Assembly (NCBI GenBank): GCA_026874595.1 | Contig: CM049317.1 | Span: forward strand, 78,197,415 to 78,261,414 | Origin: Sipunculus nudus | Lineage: Eukaryota > Annelida > Sipuncula > Golfingiida > Sipunculidae | Length of the DNA: 64,000 nucleotides | Reading direction: 5' to 3' | Made by a program: the position numbers and the translations under genes | Notes under the pieces: model-generated | Told to the model about the DNA's origin: nothing | Seen by the model: the letters and a program-made list of their open reading frames with translations, nothing else | Databases searched by the model: none | Shown: one piece after another, positions 33,490 through 45,095 of the stretch | Position numbering within the stretch: the first letter of the stretch is position 1 | Layout: each line of letters begins with the position of its first letter

Positions 33490-33781
33490 CTGAAACACAA
33501 TAAAAAAGGTGTTGAGTTTAACATTTGTTGCATTTGTTTTATTTCCAACAATTATCCCTAGCTTCTTATGTTAGGAGTAAATATGAAAACAAACTTTATG
33601 TCTGTTACTCATTTAAATTATTGGAACATGATATATTCAGGTAATGTCATGTCTTCAACTTAATAAAGAGAGAAAAATATTCTGCCCAGCCCCCCCCCCC
33701 CCCTGACACACACATACAACCTTGTCACATGACACTTAGAGCTCACAGGTTCACACTGTATATGTAAGACATGATACAAAC

Positions 33782-33853
33782 CTCTTGGATATTTTTGGCA
33801 TGACAAGGGGAAGAGAAGTACTCCATTCCCTGGTTTTCTTCATCACGATCCTC
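33782..33853 (-). CDS. Academ-like transposase, exon 4
   Basis: 72 nt, 24 codons, phase 0 on both sides. Acceptor TTTGGCTAG precedes GAGGATCG; donor CAAGAG|GTTTGT follows. Reads EDRDEENQGMEYFSSPCHAK. A short acidic linker exon. Confidence 0.75.
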
Positions 33854-34186
33854 CTAGCCAAAGAAACAGGGGACAATAAATAAGCCTGGCAATGCATATC
33901 TATGTTTGGATTATATTTCTATACAACTGTTTTAGTGTAATAACAGCTGTATTCACTTCTCAGTAAGCTATTTTTCATGTTGTAAAAGTGAGACGACGGA
34001 CAAAGAGTGATCGCTATAGCTCAGCAAGACTGAAAGTCAGCTGAGCTAAAAAAACAGGCTTAATCATTAATTTACATTGTGTCAGTGATACATCATGAAT
34101 TATTTTAACCAGATTTGAACCAGATTCAGATCAGATTGATTTAAGTACTGAACGTTCATTAAACAAGATGTATATTGCGTACTCAC

Positions 34187-34270
34187 TGTGGGTTGGTTTG
34201 GAGATGAATTCAATGTCAGCAAATTAAATGATTGGTTCAGGTCTTCCGATTCAGTGCTGTTTTCAATTCC
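34187..34270 (-). CDS. Academ-like transposase, exon 3
   Basis: 84 nt, 28 codons, phase 0 on both sides, between acceptor TTCAAACAG and donor CCCACA|GTGAGT. Reads GIENSTESEDLNQSFNLL and onward, a Ser/Asn-rich linker. Confidence 0.75.
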
Positions 34271-34691
34271 CTGTTTGAATAAAGGCCATACTAATTAACT
34301 TGTAATGTAGTCAAATTTACTCATCAGAACCAGTCTAATATACAAAACATTCAAACTATCAAACATCAAATGACCATCTCAGCATTAATATTGAATGAGA
34401 TATGGTCGATTGAAAACGATGAGCTTCAGCTTGACCTTTCAGGGTCACCAAGGTTAAAAGTAATATCACCAATTTGAAATGGTTTACTATTATTCATTAA
34501 TATAAAATATCTTATGTAAATGTATAGTCTGAGAGACACATGTCATTGATGAAACTGAACTACATTATCAATTTGAAAGCCTAGACATGACTTCCTATAT
34601 GCTTGTAATATGAATAATAAGATGACAATATGATGATTTTTTTTATACAGAACTAATAATAAGTTACAATGTTAAATATTTTAAAATTTAC

Positions 34692-34822
34692 CGTAATACA
34701 GCCATCATCTGGTCCTGGAAAACTGATCAGTGGGTTTGAGTCATTTGCAACAGAGGGGCTCTCATCCATCTCTGTACTGTTGTTGAATGAAACAGCATTC
34801 TCAATCAGTTGTTTGGTTGATT
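34692..34822 (-). CDS. Academ-like transposase, exon 2
   Basis: 131 nt, entering in phase 1 (two bases complete the split codon of exon 1) and leaving in phase 0 at ATTACG|GTAAAT. Acceptor CTTCTCCACAG. Reads STKQLIENAVSFNNSTEMDE and onward; acidic, Asn/Ser rich. A TA microsatellite (about 34873-34915) lies in the intron just upstream. Confidence 0.78.
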
Positions 34823-34869
34823 CTGTGGAGAAGAAGAAAAATCAGTACATTGTAACATGTCTATTTGGA

Positions 34870-34917
<48 letters not shown>

Positions 34918-35319
34918 ATCCAATATCTTTATTATTCATAACTGATCCCCGGGGCTCCAAAGGCTTGTTTCAGATCATAATGACTAGGCTCATACTCCAA
35001 ATTGAAGTCACACTTTATACCCACAGTTGAAGGGTCAAACCCACTATCATATTAATGCTGTGCAAAAAAAGGCTGCAGGTGGCGCCTCCAGCTTTATGTA
35101 TGATAAAGTGATATTTAAGATTTATACACATGCAAATTTCAGGCTGATATGTCAAAACTGTCCTGAGTTATAAGAGGCAGCAGCAGAGGGCTGAAAACAT
35201 ATGAAACTCATGTTTTGGCGCATACAAAAATAGCAAACTTTATGAAATTCATAATCAGAGGAAATTATAAGATGAAACTTATCAAGGCACACCTGTATTT
35301 TACATTAAATTAAACTTAC

Positions 35320-37204
35320 TGTTTGCAGTAAGTGCTGCCCAGATCTGTGGGTGACCCCATATACACAACTTCCGAAAACGATCCGCTTTACATCTTTCTT
35401 GCTCAGTTAAGGAAATGAGAGTTGGGTATAGATCTTGAGGTGACAATTGGGTGCTTGCCTTGCAAGGACACACTGTACCACCATTGCAGATTGAAGGGTC
35501 ATGCCAGTTCTGTGTTATTGCCGCATCTAGAGGCAGTCCCTTCACGGTCATAGGAAGAGTACAAACTTGGGCAGACCTACTTTCACTTCGGTTTGGATCA
35601 TCACGGAATGTTAAACGAACCAAATTATCAAGGTACAATATTTGATGACAATCACGGAGACTCAAACATTTATCCTCTTTTCCTCCAATGCTTTCATACT
35701 GAATCTGATGTTTCTTCAAGAAAGTATTGAAATAACACCGATCAGAATCAGACTTTTGTTTGAGATCCTTCTCAGCACTGCTCAGACTGAGTGTGGCACC
35801 ACTGCTGTTGGTCACAGAAAACACAGTCCTGACTGAATGATAGTTCATTGAAAGCTCTGTGGTATTCATTTTTTGTAAAATGCCAGAGTAATTTCTGTTA
35901 ATGATGTTCAGCAGGGAGTCGTGAATACTATACAGTTTTAAGAGTTTGGGCTTTGTAGTTGAAATTATGTTGTCAGATTTTCTTAGTGTCCCTTTATTGA
36001 TGAATGTTTCCAACAACACTTGGCTAATAATAGGGACATCTAGATGCCATTCTGTGAGGATGTCAAAATTATGCAGACTAAGAGCTGGATAGACATTTGT
36101 TCCAAAACAGGCATGACATTTACCATCCGTTTCCAACGCTTCAGTTTGTGATGTTAGACTGCTGACATAGTCCACGGATTCCTTCAGTTTGTAGAGGTAA
36201 AAGTCATCACGCAATTTAAACCTCTGTTTTGATTGCCCTTCACTGTAAGGTTCCAATGTTTTTGGTGCAAGGTAAGAGATTTCATGGATAGTAACACTGT
36301 GATTTCGAATACTTCTCCCAATTAGCACACTCAAGTCTGTGGCTCGTTCTGCATCTACATGATGGCCGTTTCTTTCAGCAAATATATGCAAACCTTTCCC
36401 ATGTTTGCATATGCTTGGTACCCAGTCGACTACTACAACATCAACAATATCTTTTGTGTATTCTGCCAAGTAGTTCAGAATATCCACTTCCAGTATCATT
36501 GGTGAGTGAAACATAGGTGTAGATAATAAAACACCATCTTCCAGTTCATGAGCAGCTTGACGCTTTAACCGACTTTTGATTAACTTTCTACACTGATTGT
36601 ACATAGACTCACTGAGTAATTTCACGTCACTACATGACTTTAGAAATTGGGCCCGGAGTGTGATTTCTTCCAGGTGTGACACACCACTCTCATACTCTTT
36701 ATGAAAATGATACTCAAACAAGCATATTTTTTTCCAATCCGTTTCACAAAAATGCTCCTTATATTCCCCATGGAGAGTTGGTGCTTCAGGAATCTCAATA
36801 CAATTGAGAAGTTCACATGTTTCTGTTTTAAAGAAATTGTTGGCTACTTGACTGTATATTCTCCAGATGCTCTCTGGGATTCCACCGTAAAGATGTGTTT
36901 GAATGGCATCTGCAGCAGAGGCACAACAGCCAAAGTTGTCCTTGTTATTGAATACAAACTGTAAAACTTTATTAACAGTAACAAACTTTCTATTGTCAAT
37001 GTTAATAATGCCATCTGGTTTGGCTTCAAGCTCCCTGACAATGTTGAAACTGCGAATTGGTTTATCTTTTTCTTCATGCTGAATCCTCAGTATTTGTAGG
37101 AAGTTTTCAAGTGGCACAACTGACTGAATATTTTCTTCATCCCCTTTATTCACTGTAATAAGCTCCCTCAGAAAAGGTATCTTTTTATATGGAATCTCCG
37201 CCAT
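35320..37204 (-). CDS. Academ-like transposase, exon 1 (N-terminal region)
   Basis: 628 codons plus one base to the donor AAACA|GTAAGT at 35320. I place the start at MAEIPYKKIPFL (37204) because a good acceptor (GTTTTTTTTTAG) lies two bases upstream, so the longer open frame to 37285 would be intronic. Visible marks are an N-terminal helical region, CCASAADAIQTHLYGG, the hydrophobic strand DIVDVVVVDWVPSICKHGKG, HACFGTNVYPALSLHNFD and a Cys-rich stretch ending SICNGGTVCPCKAS. The buried VVVVDW strand with a terminal Asp could hold a catalytic acid; this is conjecture. With exons 2-5 it makes a single uninterrupted frame of 1,847 codons including the stop. Confidence 0.82.
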
Positions 37205-39663
37205 AACTAAAAAAAAACAAAACAAAAATAAGTAGAATTTATTTATGGACCAAAAACCTGAAATACCAAAGAGCAAGTGACCCATAGGTCATGATGCTTA
37301 GCTGACTGACATGATTACACATTCGTTCCGTTAGAACCTTTTTCTTTAATAAACCATTTTTTTTTTATTTTATAAAATTTGAACAGTTGAAATAAAGGTC
37401 CCAGTCCACAGGTGGTAGAACTTGATGGTGGGTTTGGGGGGGGGGGGGATAATGATGGGAGTTACATCACCTCTGTATACATTTAATATATGAATATAAA
37501 ATAATATTACTACAGTAATAGTTTACTAACCCTATAGTAATAGTAGTACTATAATGTTACTACAGTGTAATAATATTATAATGTTACTAGAGTTCATATC
37601 ACAATAGTAATATTCAAATATCACTCCAGTAGTATTATAATGTTACAATAGTTTTAATAAAATATCATATTATGATTATGGTAATATTATGATAAAATTA
37701 CACTGTAAAGCTTGGATTTTATCATAAACTTGTCATAATCAAAATATAAGACCCTGTGATAATAATAGTTTATTACCGTTAAGCAAAAACTTAAATGGTA
37801 CACTTTTTAAAATATATACATGCACATTTTATAATAAGACTACATGTATTTTACTCACAAAATATTTCTAGCTACCAAATTCCTGAGATTTTCAAAGACC
37901 AGGGACCCTGATCTTCATCTTCTAGGTCAAATCAGCATAAATATAAATATATGGTTAAACATTTAATTTTTGAACCACTAAATATTTTATTTTGAAATTT
38001 GATATGCCAATTGTTTCTTCTACAATATCTGAATTGTCAAAAAATGGATGACCTTAACCTTTGTCTTCAAGGTTAATTTCAGCAAAAATAGAAATATTTT
38101 GTTAATGTTATAATTTATGAAACATTAATCAATTAAAAATTTGTTTTGGTGAAATTTGATATGTGAAATGTTTCTACAAAATTCTCAGATGTGTTCAGAC
38201 TGGTGACCTTGACCTCATCTTCTAGGTCAAATCTTCAGAAATCTAGGATATTACTTAACCCAAAACTTTTAAGGTAATCCATTTTCCCTTCCATTTGAAT
38301 CTGTAGCAAATAAAAGGAAATTAAGACATAAAACAAACTCATTCTAGTTTACATTGTTTGCCCTGTAAACCATGAGAAGCATTGCGTCACCTTTTCGATG
38401 TTTCTCACACAATTCCTATTTAATAACCATATGCCTATAGAAATGTTATAGTAACAAATATAGCACAGCCATATAACAATATATACTGTGGTTCTTAATC
38501 TCACTATAGTTTCAGTGTGGTTACTCTAGTTTTACTGTTATATAATATGTGAACTGTAGTAATAATATAGTCCCCATTTTCTATATAGTTATTGTAAGAC
38601 ACTAAAGTTAAAATTTGAATCATATCATAATCACATTTGCCATAATTTACAATCATCCTGATGCCCCATATTATAATAATAGGGTAACTATAGTTATGGT
38701 AATTCCCCTATAGTATATTTACTACTGGTATAATAATATTATACCATCACTTTACCATATTATAGTGTTATTATAGTTACTATTGTCACTATAGTCAGAT
38801 TTTTTTGGCTGGGTGATCAATATGAATGCAAAGAATAAAGGCAATCAGTTTTTCAGACAATTGAGCTTTTTTATCTTAATTTTAATTATTCTGGGGTAGG
38901 GGGTACTTCTGAGCCCAATAGCTCGGAGTATTCGGGTTTCCTAAGAGACTTCATGGACCTCCCTGTACGTCAAGTTAGAAGATTCCTGGTCCAGCAGTTA
39001 CAATTTGTGCCTGGTTAAAGGACAGACAGACAGACAGATGGACGACAGATAAAGAGTGATTGCTATAACTCAGATGATTTTCAGTCAGCTGAGCTAATAA
39101 CTTAATTTTGACCAGTATAAATCTCTCTTATATGCAGCATTATTAAGTAAAAAGAACACTATATTCTTGGCTAACCCTATGTTTTCAAACCATAAAAATT
39201 AATTACTGGCTGCTATTCATATCAAAAGAAAGGAGTTATGCTAAGTTTTAAAAACAACTTTTAAATTTACATTTACCTTCTTAATAGATTGAATTTTGCC
39301 ACATACCTGTATCATTTGTCCTTCCATTCCTGCATATCTTTCAAAAACATCTTGACAAAATGCTTGAAGATGGAGAGAAGAACACTGTTGATGTTTGCTG
39401 TCTGTTGCATTCAAAGAACCTGGTACATGTACATTCAAAAGCCTGTAACTTGCCAATGACCTGTTCAGTGTAAGACTGTGTACCCATGCATGTGGGCCTA
39501 ACATGGAAATCTGATACTGGTGACCCAAGGAATGGAGAACTGGACCTGCCTGGCCACATTGCTGGCAGGCTGGTGTGTATGATTAATTGTTTTTGTATTG
39601 CCCCCCTGGACAGCACTAGTTGGATGAAAGGGAGATAAGCCTGCTCCGATCTGAGCAGATCTG
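37205..39663. other. 5' region of the Academ-like element
   Basis: Contains AT-rich stretches of ATAGTAATA-like words (37495-37720, 38445-38800), diverged repeats with GACCTTGACCTCATCTTCTAGGTCAA (about 37905, 38045, 38205) and an interspersed GACAGACGAC...CAGCTGAGCTAA repeat (about 39015-39103). A minus-strand donor at about 39307 (ATACAG|GTATGT) could end a 5' exon whose frame does not continue into exon 1, so an untranslated first exon is possible. G13 at 37436-37448. Confidence 0.5.
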
Positions 39664-39683
39664 TGGGCCTGTGAGCAGGACTG
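39664..39683 (-). repeat. Terminal inverted repeat of the Academ-like element, right
   Basis: Mate of 28684-28703; CGTA duplication immediately outside. Confidence 0.85.
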
Positions 39684-39687
39684 CGTA

Positions 39688-41126
39688 GCGAATGCTGTCT
39701 TTGGACGATCCTCAGGGGCCACTGTCACTTGCCAGTACCCACTTGCAAGGTCTAGGGTACTGAACCAACTCGATCCCGATAGTGCGTCCATCGTATCGTC
39801 AATTCGTGGCAGCGGGTAAGCGTCTATCCTAGTAAGATTGTTAAGACGCCGGTAGTAGACACAAAATCTTGTGGACCCATCTTTCTTCTTAACTAGAACC
39901 ACGGGTGCAGCCCAGGGACTGTCACTCGGTTCCGCTAAACCTTTTTCTAGTAGTTTGTCAACTTCCGCGTCCACGATCTCTCTCTGCTTCTCCGGTAACC
40001 TGCCGGGATGCTGCTTTATCGGTCGGTTATCTCCTGTGTCTATAGTGTGCTGTATCAGCTGTGTTTTGCCTAATCCGCCATCCAGCGTGGCAAACACATC
40101 TGCATACTCGCAAATCAACTTTCCAACCTCTCTCTTCTGATCCTCGTCTAGCCCCCTTGACGCTTCTTCAAATAACTGCTGAAGGTGATCTGGTATATAC
40201 CCATCGCGCTCGCCCCAGATAATCCTTACAGTGGCCGCGTCTGGTCTGGTACCTGTCGTGTCACTAATTTTCTCAACGGGAGTCAGCATCCCCATTACAG
40301 TTCCTGCGTTTACACCCACTGGCTGGTCTCCCAGGTTAACCAGGCACACCGGCGCCTTCCTCGTCGCAACGTCAATAAGAGTAGCGCCAACGAAAATCCC
40401 AGTTTCGTCAGCAAAATCCATGACTGGCTCCACAAGCCCGGCTGTAAAAGTCGCGCTCGGACGAAACTTGTCAATGAGAACTGGTACTTGCATTTCGTGA
40501 CGAGGAGGGATGTGCACAGGCTCCGCCAACCTCACTCGGCAGCAGTTGATTGGGCGCTCCGCCTCACATAGCAATTCCTCTCCTTCAACGGTAAGTACTC
40601 CTGAAGTCAAATCAATTTTACCCCGGCAACGTCTAAAGAAATCCAAACCGAGTATACCGTCGTCGCTTATCTTAGCGACCTTCACGGGGAATTTCAGGCA
40701 CGTCTCCCCAAGCTTCAGCTCAAACTGTGCTTCGCCATCAACAGCAATAGGAGCCCCATCGGCTCCAAACAAGCTCTCATTAGCAGTTTCAAGATCAGGC
40801 CTCGGTGCTGCCAGTTTTTGGTATACTGCTCTGCTGATCATGGTGAAGTCTGAGCCTGAATCGATGAGAAACCTCCCAGGTGTCCCATTGATTTTAGCTT
40901 CGATCATCCACCCTCCATCTTGCTTATAGGTTACATTCTTTATAGCAGAATTCTTACTCGAGTTTGCCGCCGTCGTAGTCTCTGTTTGCTTGGTGCCTGT
41001 TGTCAGGACAGTCCCGGCTGAAATGCCCTGGCTTCTGACAGGTAAAGCACACCTTCTGGTCCCTGCGCCGACCGATCGGCTGACGGGGCTGGTTGTTTCC
41101 GAACCCAGATGGGACCGGGGATCCAC
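39688..41126 (-). pseudogene. Gypsy pol, 5' part: protease and start of RT
   Basis: Continuous frame from within the end of gag to the Academ insertion point. The aspartic protease signature FLIDSGSDFTMIS has the D-S-G triad; a second protease signature GILGLDFF follows about 75 residues later. After a linker come RT landmarks EVDKLLEKGLAEPSDSPWAA, VVLVKKKDGSTRFCVYYRRLN and SSWFSTLDLASGYWQV (catalytic Asp in LDLASG), ending RPKTAFAT at the insertion. The beginning overlaps gag by about 170 nt in the +1 frame, so frameshifting or processing would be needed to make Gag-Pol. No stops occur in this part. Confidence 0.93.
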
Positions 41127-42348
41127 CTTCTTGGTACGGGCGAAAATTATTCATCTCTAGCATCGTACGCCTCAAAGAGATAATTTCGTTGTGCATACTC
41201 TGCAAAAGCTGATCATTCTTCTCATCTTCACTGCATTTCTCCTCCAGCTGTTTGAGGAGGCCTTGCATTTGTTGTTTTAAAACATCGACTTCTTTGTCTG
41301 TCCTCCTTCCAGACGGGTTATCCTGTCGGCCATCTTGCATAGACCTCTGTCGACCGAGTTTGGTCGCTACGTGACCCTCGCTTCTCTCGAAAGACTCATA
41401 CTGGGTAGCCAAGCCAATCGCTTCATCCAGCGTGTCTGGCACCCTCAAGTCTACGTGCTTCCTCATCTCTTCCTCCTGTAACCCTCGTATAAACTGATCA
41501 ATGGCTATACGCTCTTGAGCGTCCATCTCGAATTTCGGGTAAGCTTTCTGTGACAGCCGGAGAAGGTCAGAGCCGAACTCCATCAAGGTTTCATTGGGTT
41601 GTTTCTTCCTGGTCCGTATGGTGAAACGAAAACTGTTCTCCCGTTTAGGGGGATCAAAACGTTTCCCAAGTAAACTGGTTAACGACGAGAAGTCTTGTCG
41701 TTGTCCCTCCGGTAGCTGACTCAAAACCCTTTGAGCTCTCCCTCTCAGACTCGCCGCTAGCTGTAGGCCCATCTCGGCCTCGTCCCATCCGTTTCATTTA
41801 GCAATCATATCAAAGTGGGCGAGGTAATCTTGCCACTCAACCTTATCACCATCGAACTTATCGGCGTCTTTGGGTTGACGTGACGCTGGCCTAGGCGTAC
41901 GCGTCCGCGGTTCACGCCTCATTTCTGGGGCTCCAGGAGACCAAATCCAATGCGGCTCAATTTCCGGGTTGAAGTCGATAGAATAGCCTCGTTGCAGGCA
42001 CCTTCCGGGATCTGGTGCTCCGCATCGGCCGAAGTGGTCTTGTTCACGTTCTCGGTAGTAGTTCGTATGGCGGTCTATTTGCGTATGTCTACGCATTGAT
42101 CGTCCCTGAGTGCCAGGCTCACTGTATGCACGCTGTTCAGCCCCATACAGTCGAGGCGTACTGACATCCGTCTCATTCTGCATGTATACCGACCCGAATG
42201 GATCCCCGACGGGGTCCCGAATTTGTTCGCTTGTTCCATTATTAACTCTCGACGGTAGCCCCGTACTCTGTATGATCCCTGCCTGCCATGCATATATGCG
42301 GGGAACTGTCGGTTTTCCAGACTTATCCCTGGGATTCTTTGCTACCAT
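40954..42348 (-). pseudogene. Gypsy gag: capsid-like domain and CCHC knuckle, one in-frame TGA
   Basis: Reading from ATG at 42348 (MVAKNPRDK) gives a basic, Pro/Arg-rich N-terminus, then DADKFDGDKVEWQDYLAHFD, the usual entry to the Gypsy capsid region. A TGA at 41794-41796 interrupts it; the same frame continues with AASLRGRAQRVLSQLPEG, FRFTIRTRKKQPNETLMEFG and the QFIRGLQEEEMRKHV helix. A coiled-coil-like stretch (VDVLKQQMQGLLKQLEEK) precedes the zinc knuckle CFTCQKPGHFSRDC. About 464 codons in all. The start codon lies inside the GGTAGCAAA word that recurs through the leader arrays. An ATG at 41772 downstream of the stop could still start a shorter product. Confidence 0.9.
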
Positions 42349-43460
42349 TGCGCATAGCCCGGCACAACGCGCACTCAGCTTCCACTCACTTTGCTACCAA
42401 TCTGCTCTCAGCGGCTATTCAGCGCAAAGTGCGCGGTAGCAAATGGCAGTCGCACAGTAGCATTTGCTACTCTTGTGCATAGCTTGCCACATCGCGCACT
42501 GAACAGCCACCGGACTTGCTACCATCAGGCACAGACCGGCTCGTAGCGCAAAGTGCGCGGTAGCAGATCAGACCTGCCCGGTAGCAAGTGGCTGTCATTG
42601 CTACCAATGGGAACTATGAATTTGCGATCGCAAAATCTGCGACTGTTGACGTAATGCAAGTCTTTGCTGCCAGATGTCGTTCGGACAGGAACACTCAAAG
42701 CAATATGCACGGTAGCAATTAACAGTCGCAAAGTAGCAAACAGATATGCCCGGTAGCAAATGCCTTTTGTCATATTAAGCTGCGATCGCAATGCGCAATG
42801 TGCGCGGTAGCAAAAAGACCTGCGCGGTCGCAAGTTACTGTCCCTTGCTATCCAGGGGGGACTATGAATTTGCGATCGCAAAATCTGCTACTGTTGACGT
42901 AGTGCAAGTCTTTGCTGGCAGATGTCGCTCGGACAGGAACACTCAAAGCAATATGCGCGGTAGCAATTAATAGTCGCAAAGTAGCAAACAGATATGCGCG
43001 GTAGCAAATGCCTTTGGTCATATTAAGCTGCGAGCGCAATGCGCAATGTGCGCGATAGCAAAACGTAGTGCAAGTCTTTGCTGCCAGAGGTCGCTCGGAC
43101 AGGAACACTCAAAGCAATATGCGCGGTAGCAATAAACAGTCGCAAAGTAGCAAACAGATATGCGCGGTAGCAAATGCCTTTGGTCATATTAAGCTGCGAT
43201 CGCAATGCGCAATGTGCGCGGTAGCAAAAATACCTGCGCGGTCGCAACCCACTGCGACCGCAATGGGGACTAAGAATTTGCGATCGCAAAATCTGCTACT
43301 GTTGACGTAGTGCAAGTCTTTGCTGCCAGAGGTCGCTCGGACAGGAACACTCAAAGCAATATGCGCGGTAGCAATTAACAGTCGCAAAGTAGCAAACAGA
43401 TATGCGCGGTAGCAAATGCCTTTGGTCATATTAAGCTGCGATCGCAGTGCGCATTTCACC
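42349..43460. repeat. Gypsy leader array 1: about 248-bp units with TTGCGATCGCAA
   Basis: The palindrome TTGCGATCGCAA recurs at about 42622, 42870 and 43278. Between copies the order is GTTGACGTA, GTCGCTCGGACAGGAACA, CGCGGTAGCAATTAACAGTC, CGCGGTAGCAAATGCCTTTG. One unit (about 43025-43075) has an internal deletion, so some 3.5 units remain. A more diverged set of GCTACC/GGTAGC inverted words (42355-42600) joins the array to gag. Confidence 0.85.
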
Positions 43461-43679
43461 GAAAACTCTACTAACCGTTCATATGTATATGGCGTAATTT
43501 ATTCTTCATTTAACAAGATGCCCGCTCAAACATTGTATAGAAGCATGTGTGTAGGAAATTTATTTAAGTTGAAAGGATTGTATAATAATATACTGATTAC
43601 ACACCATATATTAAGCTATGTAATGTCAACGAGTCGTAATATTATGACTGTTTATAATGCCCCGTATCCCGGATAAAGC

Positions 43680-45095
43680 ACATATTATTAGTGACACAGA
43701 CTTACTGGGGTGTTTCATGCCAGAAGGGTTAGGGACTTGTACCCCCGATACAGCATATATTAACAGTGACAAACACTTAGTGGAGTAATTCATGCCCAAA
43801 GGGTTAGGGTAACCCGTATCCCGGATATAACATATATGAATAGTCACTAACACTTACTGGAGTATTTCATGCCCGAAGGTTTAGGGAAACCCGTATCCCG
43901 GATATAGCACATTTTAATAATGACTAACAATTACCGGAGTACTTCATGCCCGAAGGGTTAGGGTAACCCGTATCCTGGACATAGCATATATTAATAGTGA
44001 CAAACACTTACTGGAGTATTTCATGCCCGAAGGGTTCAGGTAACCCGTACCCATGATATAGCATATATTAATAATGACAAACATTTCCCGGATATAGCAT
44101 ATATTGATAGTGACAAACACTTACGGGAGTATTTCAGGCCCGAAAGGTTAGGCTAACCCCTATCCTGGATATAGTATATATTAACAGTGACACACACTTA
44201 CAGGAGTTTTTCATGCACGAAGGGTTAGGGTAACCCGCATCCCGGATACAGCTTATATCAATATGGACAACAATTTACTGGATTGTTTCATGCCCGAGGG
44301 TTAGGGTAGCCCGTATCCCGGATATAGCATATATGAATAGTCACAAACACTTATTGGAGTATTTCATGCCCGTAGGGTTAGGGTAACCCGTATCCCGGAT
44401 ATAGCATATATGAATAGTCACAAACACTTACTGGAGTATTTCATGCTCGAAGGGTAAGGGTAACCCGTATCCCGGATATTGCATATATGAATAGTCACAA
44501 ACACTTACTGGAGTATTTCATGCCCGAAGGGTTAGGGTAACCCGTATCCCGGATATAGCATATATGAATAGTCCCAAACACTTACTGGAGTATTTCATGC
44601 TCGAAGGGTTAGGGTATAGCACATATTAATAATGGCAAACCATTACTGGGGTACTTCATGCCCGAAGGGTTAGGGTTACCCGTATCCCGGATATAGCACA
44701 TATTAATAATGACAAACATCTACTGGGGTATCTAATGCCCGGAGCGTTGGGGTACCCCGTATCCTCGATATAGCATATATCAATAGGGACAAAAAATTAC
44801 TTGATTATCTCATGCCCGAAGGGTTAGGGTAACCCGTATCCCGGATATAGCATATATCAATAGTGACAAACACTTACTGGAGTATTTCATGCCCGAAGGG
44901 TTAGGGTAACCCGTATCCCGGATATATCATATATTGATAGTGACAAACACTTACAGGAGTATTTCATGCCCGAAGGGTTAGGGTAACCCGTATCCCGGAT
45001 ATAGCATATATCAATAGTGAAAAACACTTACATGAGTATTTCATGGTCGAAGGGTAGGGCCACCCGTATCCTGAATATAGCATATATTAACCCTT
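43680..45095. repeat. 77-bp satellite, block 1
   Basis: About 18 units of the type GTATCCCGGATATAGCATAT, then TTAATAGTGACAAACACTTA, then CTGGAGTATTTCATGCCCGA and AGGGTTAGGGTAACCC. The 3' end of each unit is a small hairpin (GGGTTA-GGG-TAACCC). Several units are truncated. It is closely paralleled by block 2. Confidence 0.93.

Larger units (their letters stand above)
28684..39683 (-). mobile_element. Academ-like DNA transposon (XPG-nuclease lineage), 11.0 kb
   Basis: The ends are inverted: CAGTCTTACCCACAGGCCCA at 28684 and, read from 39683 backwards, CAGTCCTGCTCACAGGCCCA. CGTA occurs just outside each end (28680-28683, 39684-39687), a perfect 4-bp duplication. The host sequence on both sides is Gypsy pol and joins in frame. 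The element encodes one large five-exon protein (30121-37204, minus) with an XPG-like nuclease region. In established knowledge, 3-4 bp duplications, CA-starting ends and a transposase fused to an XPG nuclease point to the Academ superfamily, AcademX lineage. Superfamily assignment is by architecture recall; DNA-transposon status is firm. Confidence 0.85.

Noticed and set aside
33490-33498. ATG at 33498 as start of a separate 1,125-codon protein
   Set aside because: It lies inside an intron acceptor; the frame continues upstream through exon 4 in phase, so exon 5 is internal to one larger gene.
37205-37285. Upstream ATG (37285) giving a hydrophobic N-terminus to exon 1
   Set aside because: The extra residues come from a pyrimidine tract plus AG, a typical acceptor, so the signal-peptide look is artefactual.
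39241-39528. 95-codon minus frame as first coding exon of the Academ-like gene
   Set aside because: Its donor leaves in phase 0, which would put exon 1 out of frame; at most it is an untranslated exon.
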